64,000 nt of DNA. Origin: Channa striata. Taxonomy: Eukaryota; Chordata; Actinopteri; Anabantiformes; Channidae. A model generated the notes under the pieces. That model had not been told where the DNA came from. It saw only the letters and a list, made by a program, of their open reading frames with translations, and ran no database searches. The stretch lies in the NCBI GenBank assembly GCA_033026295.1, contig CM065173.1:17360517-17424516 (forward strand), read 5' to 3'. This document shows, piece after piece, positions 12,553-25,200 of the stretch (the first letter of the stretch is position 1; the number at the start of each line of letters is the position of its first letter). The translations under genes were made by a program, and so were the position numbers.

Positions 12553-12978
12553 ACATTAACTTTGTGTATCTCTCTCCGGTAGTTGTCTCTTCAATTTGTC
12601 TGTCTATCACTTTCTGCAGGTGTCCCCGGCCTGGGAGCTGTGTGTTTCCAGTGCACAGCTACTGGTCCCAACATCCTGCCCAGTGTTTTGTTGCTTCATT
12701 TTGCTCTTGGATTTTCTCTTTCCACTCACCCCAACAGGTCAAGGCAGATAGTGAACCACCCTGATCCTGGTTCTGCTTGAGTTTCTTACATTAAAGGGAG
12801 TTTTTCCTCTCCACTGTTGCCTATGACTTGCTCAAGGGGGATTTGTTGTTGGGTTTTCCATACTTTTTTGTGAATTTGATATATATATATGTATATATAT
12901 ATACATATATATACACACACACACACATATACAGTATATATATATATATACTATGTAAATAAAGTTAAATTGAAATAA
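12553..12978 (+). repeat. Teleost interspersed repeat ('tgtccccggcctgggagctgtg' family)
   Basis: It contains the ordered landmarks of a widespread percomorph repeat: 'ctctctccggtagttgtctc', 'gtgtccccggcctgggagct', 'actggtcccaacatcctgcc', 'gggagtttttcctctccact', and a terminal 'taaataaagttaaattga'. It encodes no protein I recognise. Its 3' part has been invaded by, or has expanded into, a TA/CA microsatellite (12879-12952). Confidence 0.75.
12879..12952. repeat. Compound (TA)n(CA)n(TA)n microsatellite
   Basis: Alternating TA and CA dinucleotides with short interruptions, nested inside the 3' part of the interspersed repeat. Confidence 0.95.
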
Positions 12979-12979
12979 T

Positions 12980-14780
12980 TTGTAATATTGGATTCACATT
13001 TAACAACGACTTACTGTACTGTACTAGGATCTGCCTTTTTTAGGATACTGTGAGTGTGATATTAGAGAAGTGCTTGGTAGCATCTTCTCCACATTTTGCT
13101 GAGTCTATTTAACTTTGCGGGTACAGTTATGCCTTCTAGTGGTAAACATAGTTCTTTATGCCATCCACACACTCTCTGTAATATTTCTATGCCAGACAGT
13201 AGGCTACATTGTAACTTTGATGTTCACTGTGTCTCAGCATAATGTTTAAAGAGAGGCTCTGCAGGGCCGCTCCAGCAGTCCAGATTACACAGTCAGAAAT
13301 GACAGTCTCACAGCGCTCCACCTGATCAAACACAGCATTTTTCAAAGGGTGGGGCTGAAGAATTACAGGTCACAACAGTGGGTGAATGGTAGTATTTTAT
13401 ATTTTCAGTCAGTTCAGCTGGGTTTACTATAAGCACAAGAGTGATTCAATTTAACTCAAACATTGCACAATTCTACTGAATTCTGCGCACAAACTGTTTT
13501 GAAAAGTGGCCCAGAAGAGTTTCAGCACAAGCTGGACTATAGCGGGCGGCAGATTGAACAAACACTAAGGATTCAAGAACCCCTTAGATATTCTGTACCC
13601 GATTTCATTCACTGCATTTCAATTTATATTATTTTTATATATGCCGGGGCAACAGGTTCAATATGATTCATTTTTCTACTGTGTTTCTGCAGCTACGAAG
13701 TCTTGACATCAAAAAAGATTAGTGATGTAGTTGTTTTAAAAAGAATTTGCTGAATTTCTTTTAAATTCAGCATTAAAGGCAAAAGCAAAGCTGGCAAAAT
13801 ATTTCAAATTCTCCAAGTCATCTTCAGTAATGCTGTTCTGAGAAAGGACTATTAAGCTCAGTAATAAATAACTATGATATAGACTAATGGGAAACATGTC
13901 AAATGTGTCTCTGTGTTTTGCTGAATCCTTTAAATCTTGAATGCTGAGACAGGACCTATATAGTTGGATTTTATTATAAAGGTAGCACCAAGGTGGGCAA
14001 GTTGTCCTTGCATATGACAGCTGTCACTCAGCCCGACTGACTTGTGGTGCTCCATCAACTCATAGTCTGAATCATCTTTTCCTCACTTTGGCAAGAGAGT
14101 CCGACAAACACAGAAAGATACAGCTTGAATTTTGTTTGAATAACCACCACAACAAACACTTTTGTCTGCTTATTATTCCTGCTCTCAATTCAAAAGTGTT
14201 GCTCTTAATCATTTTATCCACAACCAGACCCTATAAAGTTTTTGTTTACTAAATGATACAAAGATTATGCAATTCTATTTGATTCCTTGTGTTTCTCTGT
14301 TGTACCATTTTCCTTTTAGCCTGTTATGTTTTTCCATTATTTGCATTTTCTGCATTAGGCTGCGTGAGGCAGTACAATACCTATGTTTTCATTGCTTTCT
14401 CTCCAAGTCCTGCAGAGAACAACCACTGACAATATTATATTTGTGTTTCTTTATATATATTATTCATTTTTAGCAATATGATTTGGTTCACAGCTGTTTT
14501 TAATTTTAACATTTTACTTTAAGTAATAAAAATTGTTATTGATAATAATAAGGTTAAGTCTGAATAGGTGTGCATGGTACAAATGTGTTTTTGAACTGAA
14601 CATTTTAAGAACTAGCATTATCATTATAACATCATATCAGTGTCTGATATAATTCAAGTTTAACAGCAAACACAGACAAATAAACAAAACATTTTTAAAC
14701 GAATTTTAACCCAAAACATAAATGACATATGGTTGTTGACAAAACCTGACATACTGCGTAAACACTGAATATGAACTGAT
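12980..14780. other. Gene-less stretch with a palindromic TALE-homeodomain site
   Basis: No gene seen. TGACAGCTGTCA at 14015-14026 is a perfect 12-bp palindrome of two TGACAG half sites, and an overlapping CATATG E-box lies directly upstream. A CTCF-like core (minus) lies at 13129-13145. A 67-codon open frame (13463-13666) looks random. Confidence 0.4.
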
Positions 14781-14784
14781 CTAA

Positions 14785-14970
14785 TCAGCCAAAACATTAA
14801 AACCATGTTGGATTTGATGTTGTGATGGACAGGGAAAGCATGGACAGTGTCCCTGGTCTGTGACTATAGTCTGTGACTATCCAGCCCTATACGCAGCGGG
14901 GTGCAATGCGCCGTGTCGACTGTGGATTATGGCTGCATTAAATCCATACCTGTTCTGGCCCTTTAGCAGT
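14785..14970 (+). mobile_element. Fragment of a Tc1-like transposon or derivative, left end
   Basis: It begins with 'atcagccaaaacattaaaac', which matches (allowing a few changes) the reverse complement of the element end at 41985-42005 ('..gtcataatgttatggcggat'), so both are ends of one family. The following 'gtccctggtctgtgac' and 'cctatacgcagcggggtgca' are also landmarks of a common fish repeat. A tandem duplication of 'gtctgtgactata' lies at about 14856-14880. The copy is short, and no transposase frame is left. Confidence 0.55.
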
Positions 14971-17900
14971 GGAGGATGGTAATGAAAAAATACATTCCAT
15001 ACAGTTACTACAATACAAAGTGAAGAAAAATATCCCCTCATGCCAGCACTACATAAAAGGATTTACCATTCTAATATAGTCTTGTAGATAGTGATATCCC
15101 AATTCACTGTATGGTTATTTTACCACTACATCATGTTGGGTTTATTAGACTGCACTTAAAACTGAGAGTCCCTCCAGAATGAGTATGTGGGGTAAGCAGA
15201 GAAATGAGAACATCGATTTACAGCCCCAATTATACCAACATGCACACTCAACGCCTTTCTATAGTTGTGAGGACACTTGTTGACAAAATGCATCACAACT
15301 TAATGCTGAACATCAACACTGGCCATAACCTTCAATCTAATTCTTGTTTCCAAAACCAAATGCCATTTCATCAAGACAGGATTCTTTCAATGATAATAAA
15401 TTGCACTTTGCAGTTTTGGGATGCTTCATGTTTGCTGTTTTAGAAATCCAGTGTGAATCCACTGCAAAGGTGTTAACACATTTGCAATAATAATGGTGAT
15501 TATTAAAATCATTTAGCAATTAAGAAAACTGTGATCACTAGAAAGGACTTAGATATCTAAAAAAATGACTAAATGGAGACCAGACATCACATTCAGTTTG
15601 TTGACAGATGATACAGTTTTTAAGACATTATAGCAAACAATTTTCATTGTCAAATTAGTTACATAATACTGGCTGTGCTGTCCACCATCTGTTTTCAGTT
15701 GTATTGTCTAGACCAGATGTAAAGTTTTTTTTATTTGTAGTTATTCTGTTTTGATAAATAATTTCAACAGAGGAAATTATAAGAACTTGTTTTAAAAACA
15801 TTTACGAATCAGGCTCATTAGCACTTCTGAGCAAAAATCTCCTCCTGAGACATTTAACGAGCCTGATGTGGGTCAAATTTACTATGAGCTGATCCGAATG
15901 CGAGGGATGCAAAACACAAAAGTGGTTCCTCTGTGGCCTGGTCCCTATGGCAGACAGAGTATCTCTGCTGAGTTAACATTATTACAGAACCTGCACAGGT
16001 TATTAAAGGTGGCTGTTTAGTCCAGACATTCCTAATGTCCTAGTTGTTTACATGTTTTTATCTAATTATCGTTATGTACAGTTGTTGTGCAGATTTTGAC
16101 TTTCATCCATTTGCTTTAAACATTCTCACCAAAAGTGGATGAATAAAAGAGTATTTTTCTCCTTTAAAAGAGAGAGAGAGCGAGGAAAGAATCAGGAACG
16201 TGAAATCACTAACAATCCAAATTAAACACACCTAAATGAGAACTCAGATTCTGTCTCTGCCTCGACAAAAGTAATTTCTTTCAAAATGGGATTTAAGTAG
16301 AAACATCTCCCAAACTCATTTTCTCCTGACTGAGAAATGGAGCTATGTTTTTTGTATACTTTAACATTTCTTTTGTGCTCTTTTCCCCTTTTCTCCCTCT
16401 GACAGTCGGTGCTGTTTGGACACACGTTTGTGCACTTTGACACCTGCTCCTCTCTGTGCTTGTTCGACTCTTCTGCTGCTCATATGTCTTCTTCTCCACT
16501 TTCTTTACACTTTGCATTGTGGCCCACAGTGAGTCTCGTGGGAAACCTCTTTTCACTTTCATTTGGTGTGACCCAAATTGTTCTGGACAGGCTCAGCACT
16601 GTTGTCTGTGAGGGAAGTCTGTTTTGCTGGGCGGTGAGTCAGAAGGCTGGAGCAGAAAACATTTGCACACTGGGAGGCACATATACAAAGGGACAAGATA
16701 CACAGAGACAAAATGTCCTGTTAACGCTTTCTTTCAGCAGCGCAGCGGGGTCAGGCCAGCTTAGGGATGTCAGCGCCAGACACACAACTGACATCAAAGT
16801 TGTTCCACAGGGAATACATGGAAAACACTTGTATATTCAGAGCACAAGAGGGCTCAGTGGTTAAGAGAGACCTTCAATAAAGGCCCCTGTGAGAGGAAGC
16901 ATTCACCCTGCTGAAGTCATCTTGAATGAGAGATTGTATGCCAAATGGCCCTGAGGGGACTAGACTGTGGCTGATCCAGCACTCTTTGAGATGACGGCAC
17001 AAACTGATATAAACCCAAACCCATAAATATTTTAGATTGCTTACAGAATAAAGAGCAAACCCCCGTCAAATGGATAAAGTGGTAAATACAAGACATTACA
17101 GACGCACAGACTACTTAATGAATATTTATAATAAAGATATACAACACATATATGTACTGCATCTACTATGAATACTCGTTATGTGACTATGAGCTGTATT
17201 GCAAAGCTGATAAAACAAAACAAAAAAAACTTGTTATGACCAGCATTAGTTTTTTATTATTAATATTTCTTTATTGCAACATCTCAATGGGCCAACAGAT
17301 ATGACAAAACTGATGATATCAGGCTCGAATTGACAGTCACAAAACTGCAGAACTGCATTATTTAGCTTCTAGCACAATAAACAGCCGGAAAAATTGGACA
17401 TCAACAAATTACCACTGATGTGCCTTTGAGGAAGACGTTTAGGGCTCTTTATTTTTCCGAAACTCTTGTGAGGCAGCTTCAGTCATGGCCCAGCACATTA
17501 TCTATTTCGCTTCCTTTAAAGATCAGTTTAGTGTGAGCAACAGGGCTCTGTTGATTACCTGACACAAAAGAGGGACACAGAGGAAAGTCATCACCAGGGA
17601 TGAAATTAATGTCCTTATATGGCAGGAGCAGAATTGCCATGAGCAAATACAGTGTCGTACTCTGTGGACAGTGGACTCTTGTTACTGTGTTGCTCGGAGA
17701 ATTGTGGCAGCCGCTGTAATTCTTGCTTCACGTGTCACACTGAAAGCACTTTGTTGCTCATCCATTCACTCCACAGCCTCAATTCTAATGTGTGTTTTTT
17801 TCTGCTTAATTAATTTATATCAACATCAACTCCTCTGTAAGGGTTGCTGACCTTTAATCGGATAAATGTGGTTAAATATATCTACCTTGAAAGGCTTTGT

Positions 17901-18213
17901 CATGCTCACGGGAAAAGTCAAACAGGGAGCAAATATTATATATGAAGGAGCTTTTATAAGAGAGAACAAGAGAGATATCGTGAGGCAGGTAATTGATCTT
18001 TCGTGTCAAGATGTGTAGGTCATCTATCTGCCCTTTATGGAAAATTGTCATTGTCAAATGTAAGAATGGAGCAGAAGGAAAAGGAGAGGGGAGGATGACA
18101 TGGAGATGGATTAAGCATTACAGAGACAAAGGGAGAGAAAAGTTCAGTTTAAAGACCACAGCAACTAGAAGATTACAGCTTATTGAATTTTGTCTTTGAG
18201 TTCTTTATCTTTG
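14971..18213. other. Gene-less stretch
   Basis: No gene seen. The longest plus-strand open frame of the window (16409-16864, 151 codons) lies here; its translation is rich in S, L, C, F and T, has no domain I know, and overlaps open antisense frames, so I do not call it. A short AG repeat lies near 16168-16181, and a CTCF-like core GCACAAGAGGGCTC lies near 16841-16854. Confidence 0.4.
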
Positions 18214-18250
18214 TCATATTACTCATAAAGGCAATTTATGAGTAATATGA
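18214..18250. repeat. Perfect 16-bp hairpin
   Basis: TCATATTACTCATAAA (18214-18229) is the exact reverse complement of 18235-18250, with a 5-base loop GGCAA. No T-run typical of polymerase III termination follows directly. It sits about 50 bases from a SINE tail. Confidence 0.9.
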
Positions 18251-18299
18251 AACAAAAAACAACTTTCTTTAGGCAAAATCATTTACATTTGCAAATGCT

Positions 18300-18360
18300 T
18301 TTGGACATTTGGCAGATGCTTTTATCCAAATTGAGCTGTGAGTGAGGTACAAGGCAAGCA
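18300..18360 (-). repeat. SINE 3' tail fragment
   Basis: On the minus strand it reads 'aatttggataaaagcatctg' then 'ccaaatgtcc', the conserved 3' tail of fish tRNA-derived SINEs that share a LINE tail. The same tail ends the copy at 36201-36392. The tRNA-like head is not found, so the copy is a 3' fragment. Confidence 0.65.
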
Positions 18361-18724
18361 AAAATCTAAGTCGAGGAACAAACATTAAAGCAAAGTGCTA
18401 TGAGAAGAAGTGTTTCCGTTTCATGAAATACAAGTGGAAGAAAGAACAGGATTCATTTTTTTTTAGATTTAAGTGCATCGGATAGAAACATTTCTGAGAT
18501 GCTGCTGGACAGAGTTTTGCTCATCATCATAAATCAGTATATATAAGAACAGTATCCTCAAAAGGATGTGTTTGTTCATACATGTGTGACTGGTGACGGG
18601 GACAGAGGAGGTCAACCTCCACATTCCAAAACTGACGATTTGAGGCTCAGTGTGAAGAACCTGTGAACACGAAACCCTTCCATTTAAAACAGTGACGTGT
18701 TGACAGTTGCTTTCTGAACAGTCT

Positions 18725-19265
18725 TGTCATGAATCACGCTCTGCACCTATGAGCATCCCTGTCCCCCGTTTCCTCTGTTTGCCAGCTCCGCCTCACTTCC
18801 TGTTCGTGTAATTCCCCAGTTCATTCTACCTGCCTTCATGTTCAGTTTTTGCTGCCTGTCTACCGTGTGTTAGTTTCCTAGTTCACTTAACTTTGGTGTA
18901 TGTCCCAGGTCACTGAGTTCTGCTTATGTTTAGTTTCTTATTCGTGCCTCTCAGCTTCACGCTTCGCCCTGGTTTATGTTGAGTTTCCTGAGTTTTATTC
19001 TACCTTCGTCTTATTTACTCACTCTGTTCCCTGGTTCATTTAGTCTGTTTGATTATTTAGTTATTCATTCTGGTTCCTATTATTTTATTTGTTCTTGTTT
19101 TAGTTAATGTAATTATTGAAGTGTGTATTCCCCTATTGTTTAAGTTCACATTGAATCTCTCCTCCCTTGTGGAGTAATTTTCACTTACATTTGATTCTGC
19201 TGTGTATGTAAATTCAGTTCATGTTTCCCTTTCTGTTGTCTTGGTCCATAATAAACTAGAAACAT
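18725..19265 (+). repeat. Old T-rich interspersed repeat
   Basis: Repeated phrases such as 'gttagtttcctagttcac', 'tagtttcttattcgtgcctc', 'ggttcctattattttatttg' and 'cttgttttagttaatg', with a terminal 'ataataaactagaaac', resemble a family of long CT/GT-rich repeats common in fish. It has no open frame. Boundaries are approximate, and the family is not named. Confidence 0.4.
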
Positions 19266-20738
19266 GAGTCTGTCTAGGGTTGGTCTCTCTTTTTGCTCTG
19301 TTTCTGATCTCTACCAACTCCTGAAGAAAAAAATCTTGGTCTTTCATTGCTAATTGCTCTATAATTTCCATGAGCTAGTCACTACCTGCATCTGACTGCT
19401 GAGAGCGTACAGTGTATAGTGGGCATTTAATGCTTTGTCAATGACAACATCTGCCTCGGCTGAAACCCTTCAAATTGTTTTAACATTTTATTTGACTCAT
19501 AAAAACAGTTATAGCTGTTTTAGTCTGCATAAATCAAAAGCCATATGAAGGAACCATCAACATACAGCAAGACACAGCTGGGAATGTGTTGGGGGATATG
19601 AGCCACAGACTGAAATCTGCATTTCTTTGAGTCACGTTTCTCACCTAATGATAAATTTAAGTCCTGCGCTGACTTGTTTTTAGCCGTATATGCGTTTAGT
19701 TTAAATTGTGACTAAATCAAGTACAGATGATAAGATCAGTTAAAGTGGGGAGGAAGCAGACATGGAGAGGAAAGTGGTGAACAGTACGGACAGAGTGGGG
19801 CTTGTGTGTAAAGGCATTTCATTGTGTGCCTTGGGGCTTCACATGCCAGGAGAAGCTGTGTGAAAAAGTCGGGCAGGAAGGGTGTGTGTTTTTCGTCAAA
19901 CACACACTATTGATCTGAGCCACAAGTCAGATATCAAACACTGGGTAATAGCTGGGATTTATCCATTTGCCTTTCCTTTCTTCTTCTCTACATCTCTTTC
20001 AGTCCTCCATAGAGTGTAATTTAGCTCAGGAAACTCAAGAGAGAATGGAAAACCAGCACAGCGAAGAAAACGCAACAGAGCTCTCTTCATGAGTACGTTA
20101 TGTAGAAACTCACATGTTGGTTTAGGTCCCAAACAAGGACACTATTTGATATTCAGTAAACATTACTGATATAAGAACCCACTGTCAAACAGTCAAAATA
20201 GGATTTTGAAATGGGTTGTTCTCCCAGATGCTGTCAGCAGATTAGAGCATTTTTTGTAGATCTGTGAACATAGATCTCCATCCAGACTTGTAAACAATGA
20301 TGCTGAAAAACAATAACGTGAACATTACATCATCTTTACTGTACAAAAATAAATAAATTCCTATATCATTTTTATTATCATTCACCATCAAAAAAATGAA
20401 TCTCCCATTATTGAAGGTTCTGGGCTTCTTAAACATCATTAATAACTTTGAATACAAAAAGCACACATCCGTCGGCGTGCACCGACCTGACTGCAGAGAC
20501 AGAAATGGAACTGTCTTCAGACATGTCAACACACTTAAATGGATCAGTGCTGTGACCAAATACATAAAAATATAAGATTAGTGGATACACACATTTAAAC
20601 ATACATGGATAAATATTGTAAAAACATTCATTTCACAACAGAGAAGGAGGCTTATAAGGTAGAGAAAGTTTTCTTTTTCTGAAATCAAGGACACATCTAT
20701 ATTCATGAATACACCATTTCTGCATCACTCAGCAGCTT
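19266..20738. other. Gene-less stretch
   Basis: No gene or named repeat. A 107-codon minus-strand frame (20242-20565) is hydrophobic but AT-driven and unrecognised. Confidence 0.4.
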
Positions 20739-20762
20739 TCACACACACACACACACACACAC
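20739..20762. repeat. (CA)n microsatellite
   Basis: Uninterrupted CA dinucleotide run of about 12 units. Confidence 0.95.
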
Positions 20763-22138
20763 AGTCATATGTTTCCACTTGTGAGAGAACTCCCTGACAT
20801 AAAGCATTCCCAGGTGCCTTACCCAAACCTTCCCATCTAAATGCAAAACCCCCAACTCTGAAACAATGACCTAATCTAAAGCAAAAGTCTTAACCCTTAA
20901 ACAATTGATGGCATTTATGCAAAATGTTTATGCAGTTGCATTTGGAGAAGAAAATTGAGATGTTTGAGGCAGCTCATACTGAGGGCGAGATACTGAGGGA
21001 GCTAATTCCCTCTGGTGGTGAAGGGAGCTACAGTGGCTCGGTATTTTTCTCAGCAGAAAACTTCTCAGTAGTCTTCTCACTCCCTTGTGCGGTCGTCTGC
21101 TGAGGCCCCTGACAGGGACACAGTCTGTCACAAATCAACGAGACTGTCCTCCCAAAGAGGCAGCTCTAGAACTTTTTATAATATTGTAAAGGTATAGAAA
21201 GACCCATACACTTTGGTGTCGTTCTGGAAATATGCTTACACAGACTTTTAAAAAGTCTTTCCTGTCTGTACACATCACACACAGATGTTTCCTTACAAAG
21301 CTGATGCCACGAAAAAGAAATTCAAACTACTTCAGAATGTAATTTATCAGTATAAATCTTATTTCAGGTAAGTGAGGGCCAAGAAATTGTTTGACTTTGT
21401 TGTGAAAAAAAAATCCAATTACACAATGCCTCCAAGAACTATAATGAAAACTGTGATGTGTTATGTAAATTCTCCCTGTGAGGTGGCGCTGGCAAGTCTC
21501 CCAGTGTGACACTGTGGCTATACATAAACATGCATTCACACATCTTATAAAACGATGCTTACACATGCAAAAAAACAGATTCAGAAGCATAATTTGCACC
21601 CCTTCACCTCTTTTTAGGGATTCTGATGTTGCTAAATGAAATTTGTTGACAGAAGAACAGAGCTCTGTTCATGAGATATTGAATTATCTGACTGGGGAGG
21701 GAGACGTGGAAGAAAAACCAGTGTGATAAATGACCTCCAGTCACTGACAGCAAACTGAAAATATCTGAAAGTCTGTCTTTATGGGTAATATTCTAATAAC
21801 GGAAAACGGCTTTAAACCCTATTTATTTAATGGAAGAACAGAAAAGAGGAAAACTGAGAGCAAGAAAACACATCTTTCATTAATTTATACGTTCTGTCTG
21901 GGCATTTGTGGCAGCTACAGTATGTGTGTGTATAATACAAGAGGCAGCGCTGTCCTCAGACCGTGATTTGCTCATCTTCCTGTCACTGTGAAGGTGACAT
22001 GCTCAAAGAAGCACAGTGAGAGCAATGAACAGAACAGAAGTGAGACCAAATAATAAAGAGGGAGGATCTTTAATAAAATATCTGCTATGCCAGTGACTTT
22101 AATAGTGGAGAGGCAGACTCCGAGAAAAGAGGATGAAA
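20763..22138. other. Gene-less stretch
   Basis: No gene seen. A CTCF-like core on the minus strand (CACCACCAGAGGGAA, 21020-21006) is the only motif of note. Open frames are short. Confidence 0.4.
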
Positions 22139-22139
22139 A

Positions 22140-22286
22140 CACTCATTTATCCAAGGTGACTTACAAGTAACGGACACACAGATTGTTGCAACTCATGGTT
22201 TAGTGTCTTGCTCAAGGACAAGAGGGTAAAAGTTGAACTACTCAGCTGATGATGTTTCTGCCAACTGAGCCATGCAGTTGGACAAT
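22140..22286 (-). repeat. tRNA-derived SINE
   Basis: The minus strand starts with an A-box-like 'gcatggctcagttggcag', then a decayed B-box (GTAGTTCAACTTTT), then 'gtccttgagcaagacacta', and ends 'aagtcaccttggataaatga'. This is a complete head-body-tail layout with mutations, so it is an old copy. The region between the two boxes has the spacing expected of a tRNA promoter. Confidence 0.7.
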
Positions 22287-25200
22287 AATGCGTTCTAAGC
22301 TCCATGAGCACTAGCTTATTGTCCATGCAACAGCATCAGCCAGTGTGGGACGACATGAAACTCTGTGAACGAACATGTGAATCTCTCACTTCACTTCTCT
22401 GAGATGATGCTTGCTCAGTTAAACACATATATTTTTTAACACTAGGGGGCAGAAATAATCCAAAAACAAAACAAAATAAGAAAACCAAATAAACAAAAAC
22501 AACAACAAAAACAAAAAAATGCAAATGAAAGGCTTCCAAATACAGGATTGAGCCTTACTATAGCTTTCTTGTTCTTTCACAGGTATTTGAAATAGTTTAT
22601 TATATGACTAAGACACACAACTGCAGCTCATTGGCCAATGTCTACTGGCAGTTCATTAATGTGTTTTTAGACTTTGGCTTTTTTAGTGTTACATGCGACA
22701 GTTCCTGTGTTTAGCTGCTTGTGACCATTGCTGACCTCTGCGTTGAATGTACAAAGCCCAGTTAATTCTGTTACTGGAGCAGTCTGCTGGGCAAAGTGTA
22801 GGACACATTTCACAGCAATAACACTGGTTTGACTCTGGCTGGTGACCTTTGTTGAATGTCATGCCTTTCTCTCTTACCATGTTTCCTATTTGGTTCCACA
22901 CTGCAAATTTATCCTATACATACAAAATAAATAAAAAAAGGAATTAAAAAAAACTTTTTCTGGGACGGTATACGGCCAACATTCAGCTTTGAAGTTATCT
23001 TGAAAAATGGGCAAAAGGGATAAATAGTGAGGATTATTGAAAGTTGACACAAAAGGCTCAACAAACAGAGCTCACTGTAACCTTTACCTGAAACCACAGC
23101 TATGTGTTTTCAATTTTCTGTCTGGATGATCTTCACTGAGTGCAATGAAACATGCAGGAAGTGAGTTTGAAAAAAGTACAAAAATAGAATGTGAATAATG
23201 AAAACAGGGTCCAAAGTTCAGCCTTGTTGTAGAACAATACAGAAAATCAATGAAATCCCTTCGTGCTACACACAGAAAAAAAGACATCAAATGTTTTCAA
23301 TTTAAAGAGCAAAACAATGTAAAAGGTAATAAGTCAAAACATCTTAAAATAAGATATAAACTGAATGAAATTATATTATATACATTATAATAAAATGTAG
23401 GAATATTTTGTTTTCTTTTTTTATGCATCCACAAAAACTAATTTGGAGCACCATCATCTTCCCCATCAGTCTCCATGGTGATGTTGTCTTAGCAGCCTTA
23501 TTGCCGGTGTTTAAGGTGCCAGAGGTCAAACAGCTCGCTGATTGCTTACATTTTGACATTTCACATTGGACTAACGAAACAAACGTAGGTTGCAGGTGAA
23601 AGATGGAAAAACAAAAACATGTTTTAAAATGAGATTATAGCAACAATGGGGATGGAATAGGCATTTAGCGAGTGTTATGAGTGTAACAGAAAACAGATCA
23701 TAGAGGATCTATTATAAACTTACAAGAGCAAAAGACGACGTAGGACAGTGGGAATGAGAAAAGTGTTACTGTCAACTTTATCACTGCATCTGTGTGCAGA
23801 AAATAAAAGCATCCACTAATGTATGTCGTACAGGGATTTGTGTTGTTGGTTATTACCTACATAGGATTAAACTCATTGTGTATAAGTCATTAGCATGAGG
23901 CTGCAAACCCCGTGATGTGTCTTTGTCTCCCTCAGGGACTAATGGGTTGTTTTTAAGTCACAGTTGGGGTCTGATGTGAACGTCAATTAGATCCTTAGAT
24001 GATCCCATGCTGTACTGCTTGCATGCATGTGATCAGCACGTGAAAAACCATCCATACATCTGCATATGGAAGGTTTTTCATAAGCAAACAATCTGTTTTC
24101 TAAATATTTTCTGACTTTCCAAATGTTCAATCTGGTAGTAAAAGCGAGACATTAGTGGCTATGCGTCACTGACACACCAGTGCAGTGTCCATTTGTGGTC
24201 ACTAAGTATTAAGTTTCACACTGGGATTTGAAAAACAGTTTACAATAGCAGAATAAAGATGGAAAAAATGCTGGGAGGTGACGGAAAGAAAATGAGACCC
24301 ACAGGTTTACAATAAAGGTGTCAAATCTTATTTATGTACAATCAACAAAATAGATCCTCTGAGGAGGAATGCTCGGTCATTTCTTTGTGTGGAGGCCGTG
24401 AAGTCAGAAACTTCACACAAGCAAAAACAGGAACAGAAATGCCAACCTTTCTCCTGATGTTTGCCTTTAATTAATTCAGGGTTTAGTCTCAGTTGCATTT
24501 ACCAGTGCTCAGTGGAACAAGTCTGACCTCTTCAGTAGAAAGTGACATTTTCACTGTGAGAAAATGATGACAGGAAGGTTAAACGCAATCTAAGATTGGT
24601 GGACTATATGCACCAATAGCAGCACAAAGTCACTTAGACAAATGCCAAAGTAATAAAATAATGCTAATTCATTCTGGGAAATCTTTATTACAAACCCTTT
24701 TATGTTGTAGACTGAATGATATCTGCATAATGATGTTGATTGAATGGGTACCAGAAAACATCTGATAACCAGTAAAGGAATGGTGGGAGGAGAAATGGCC
24801 ACAGCACTAAACCACAAAAGTGGAGAGAGAGAAAAGATGTTGTGACACTGATCAGATTAGAATAAGATGACAAGAGAGAGGTGGCTTTCAAGAATAATAA
24901 CTAGGAGAGTGAAGAGTTTTCTATTTTAAACTAGCGGATGAGTGGCACTGACTCATTAACTAATCAACCCATTGTTACAAAGTTGCCTCTTACGAACTAA
25001 CTAATGTCTAATTTTCTTTCCCTACCCATTTTTACCTTTTTTAAAGTCGTAATTTCAAAAACTTTACAAGGTCATAAAATTATCCCACTGGTGCTGACAG
25101 TGGGAAATGTGCTTGCATAACAGTTTTCAGATAATTGATGCCTGGGATGATGGTGGTTAGTATTATAATTATGGTCAGGCTTTCAGTGAAACAAAGCGTG

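Noticed and set aside
16409..16864. 151-codon plus-strand open frame, the longest in the window
   Set aside because: Composition is driven by CT-rich DNA, open antisense frames overlap it, and there is no domain, signal of selection or splice context.
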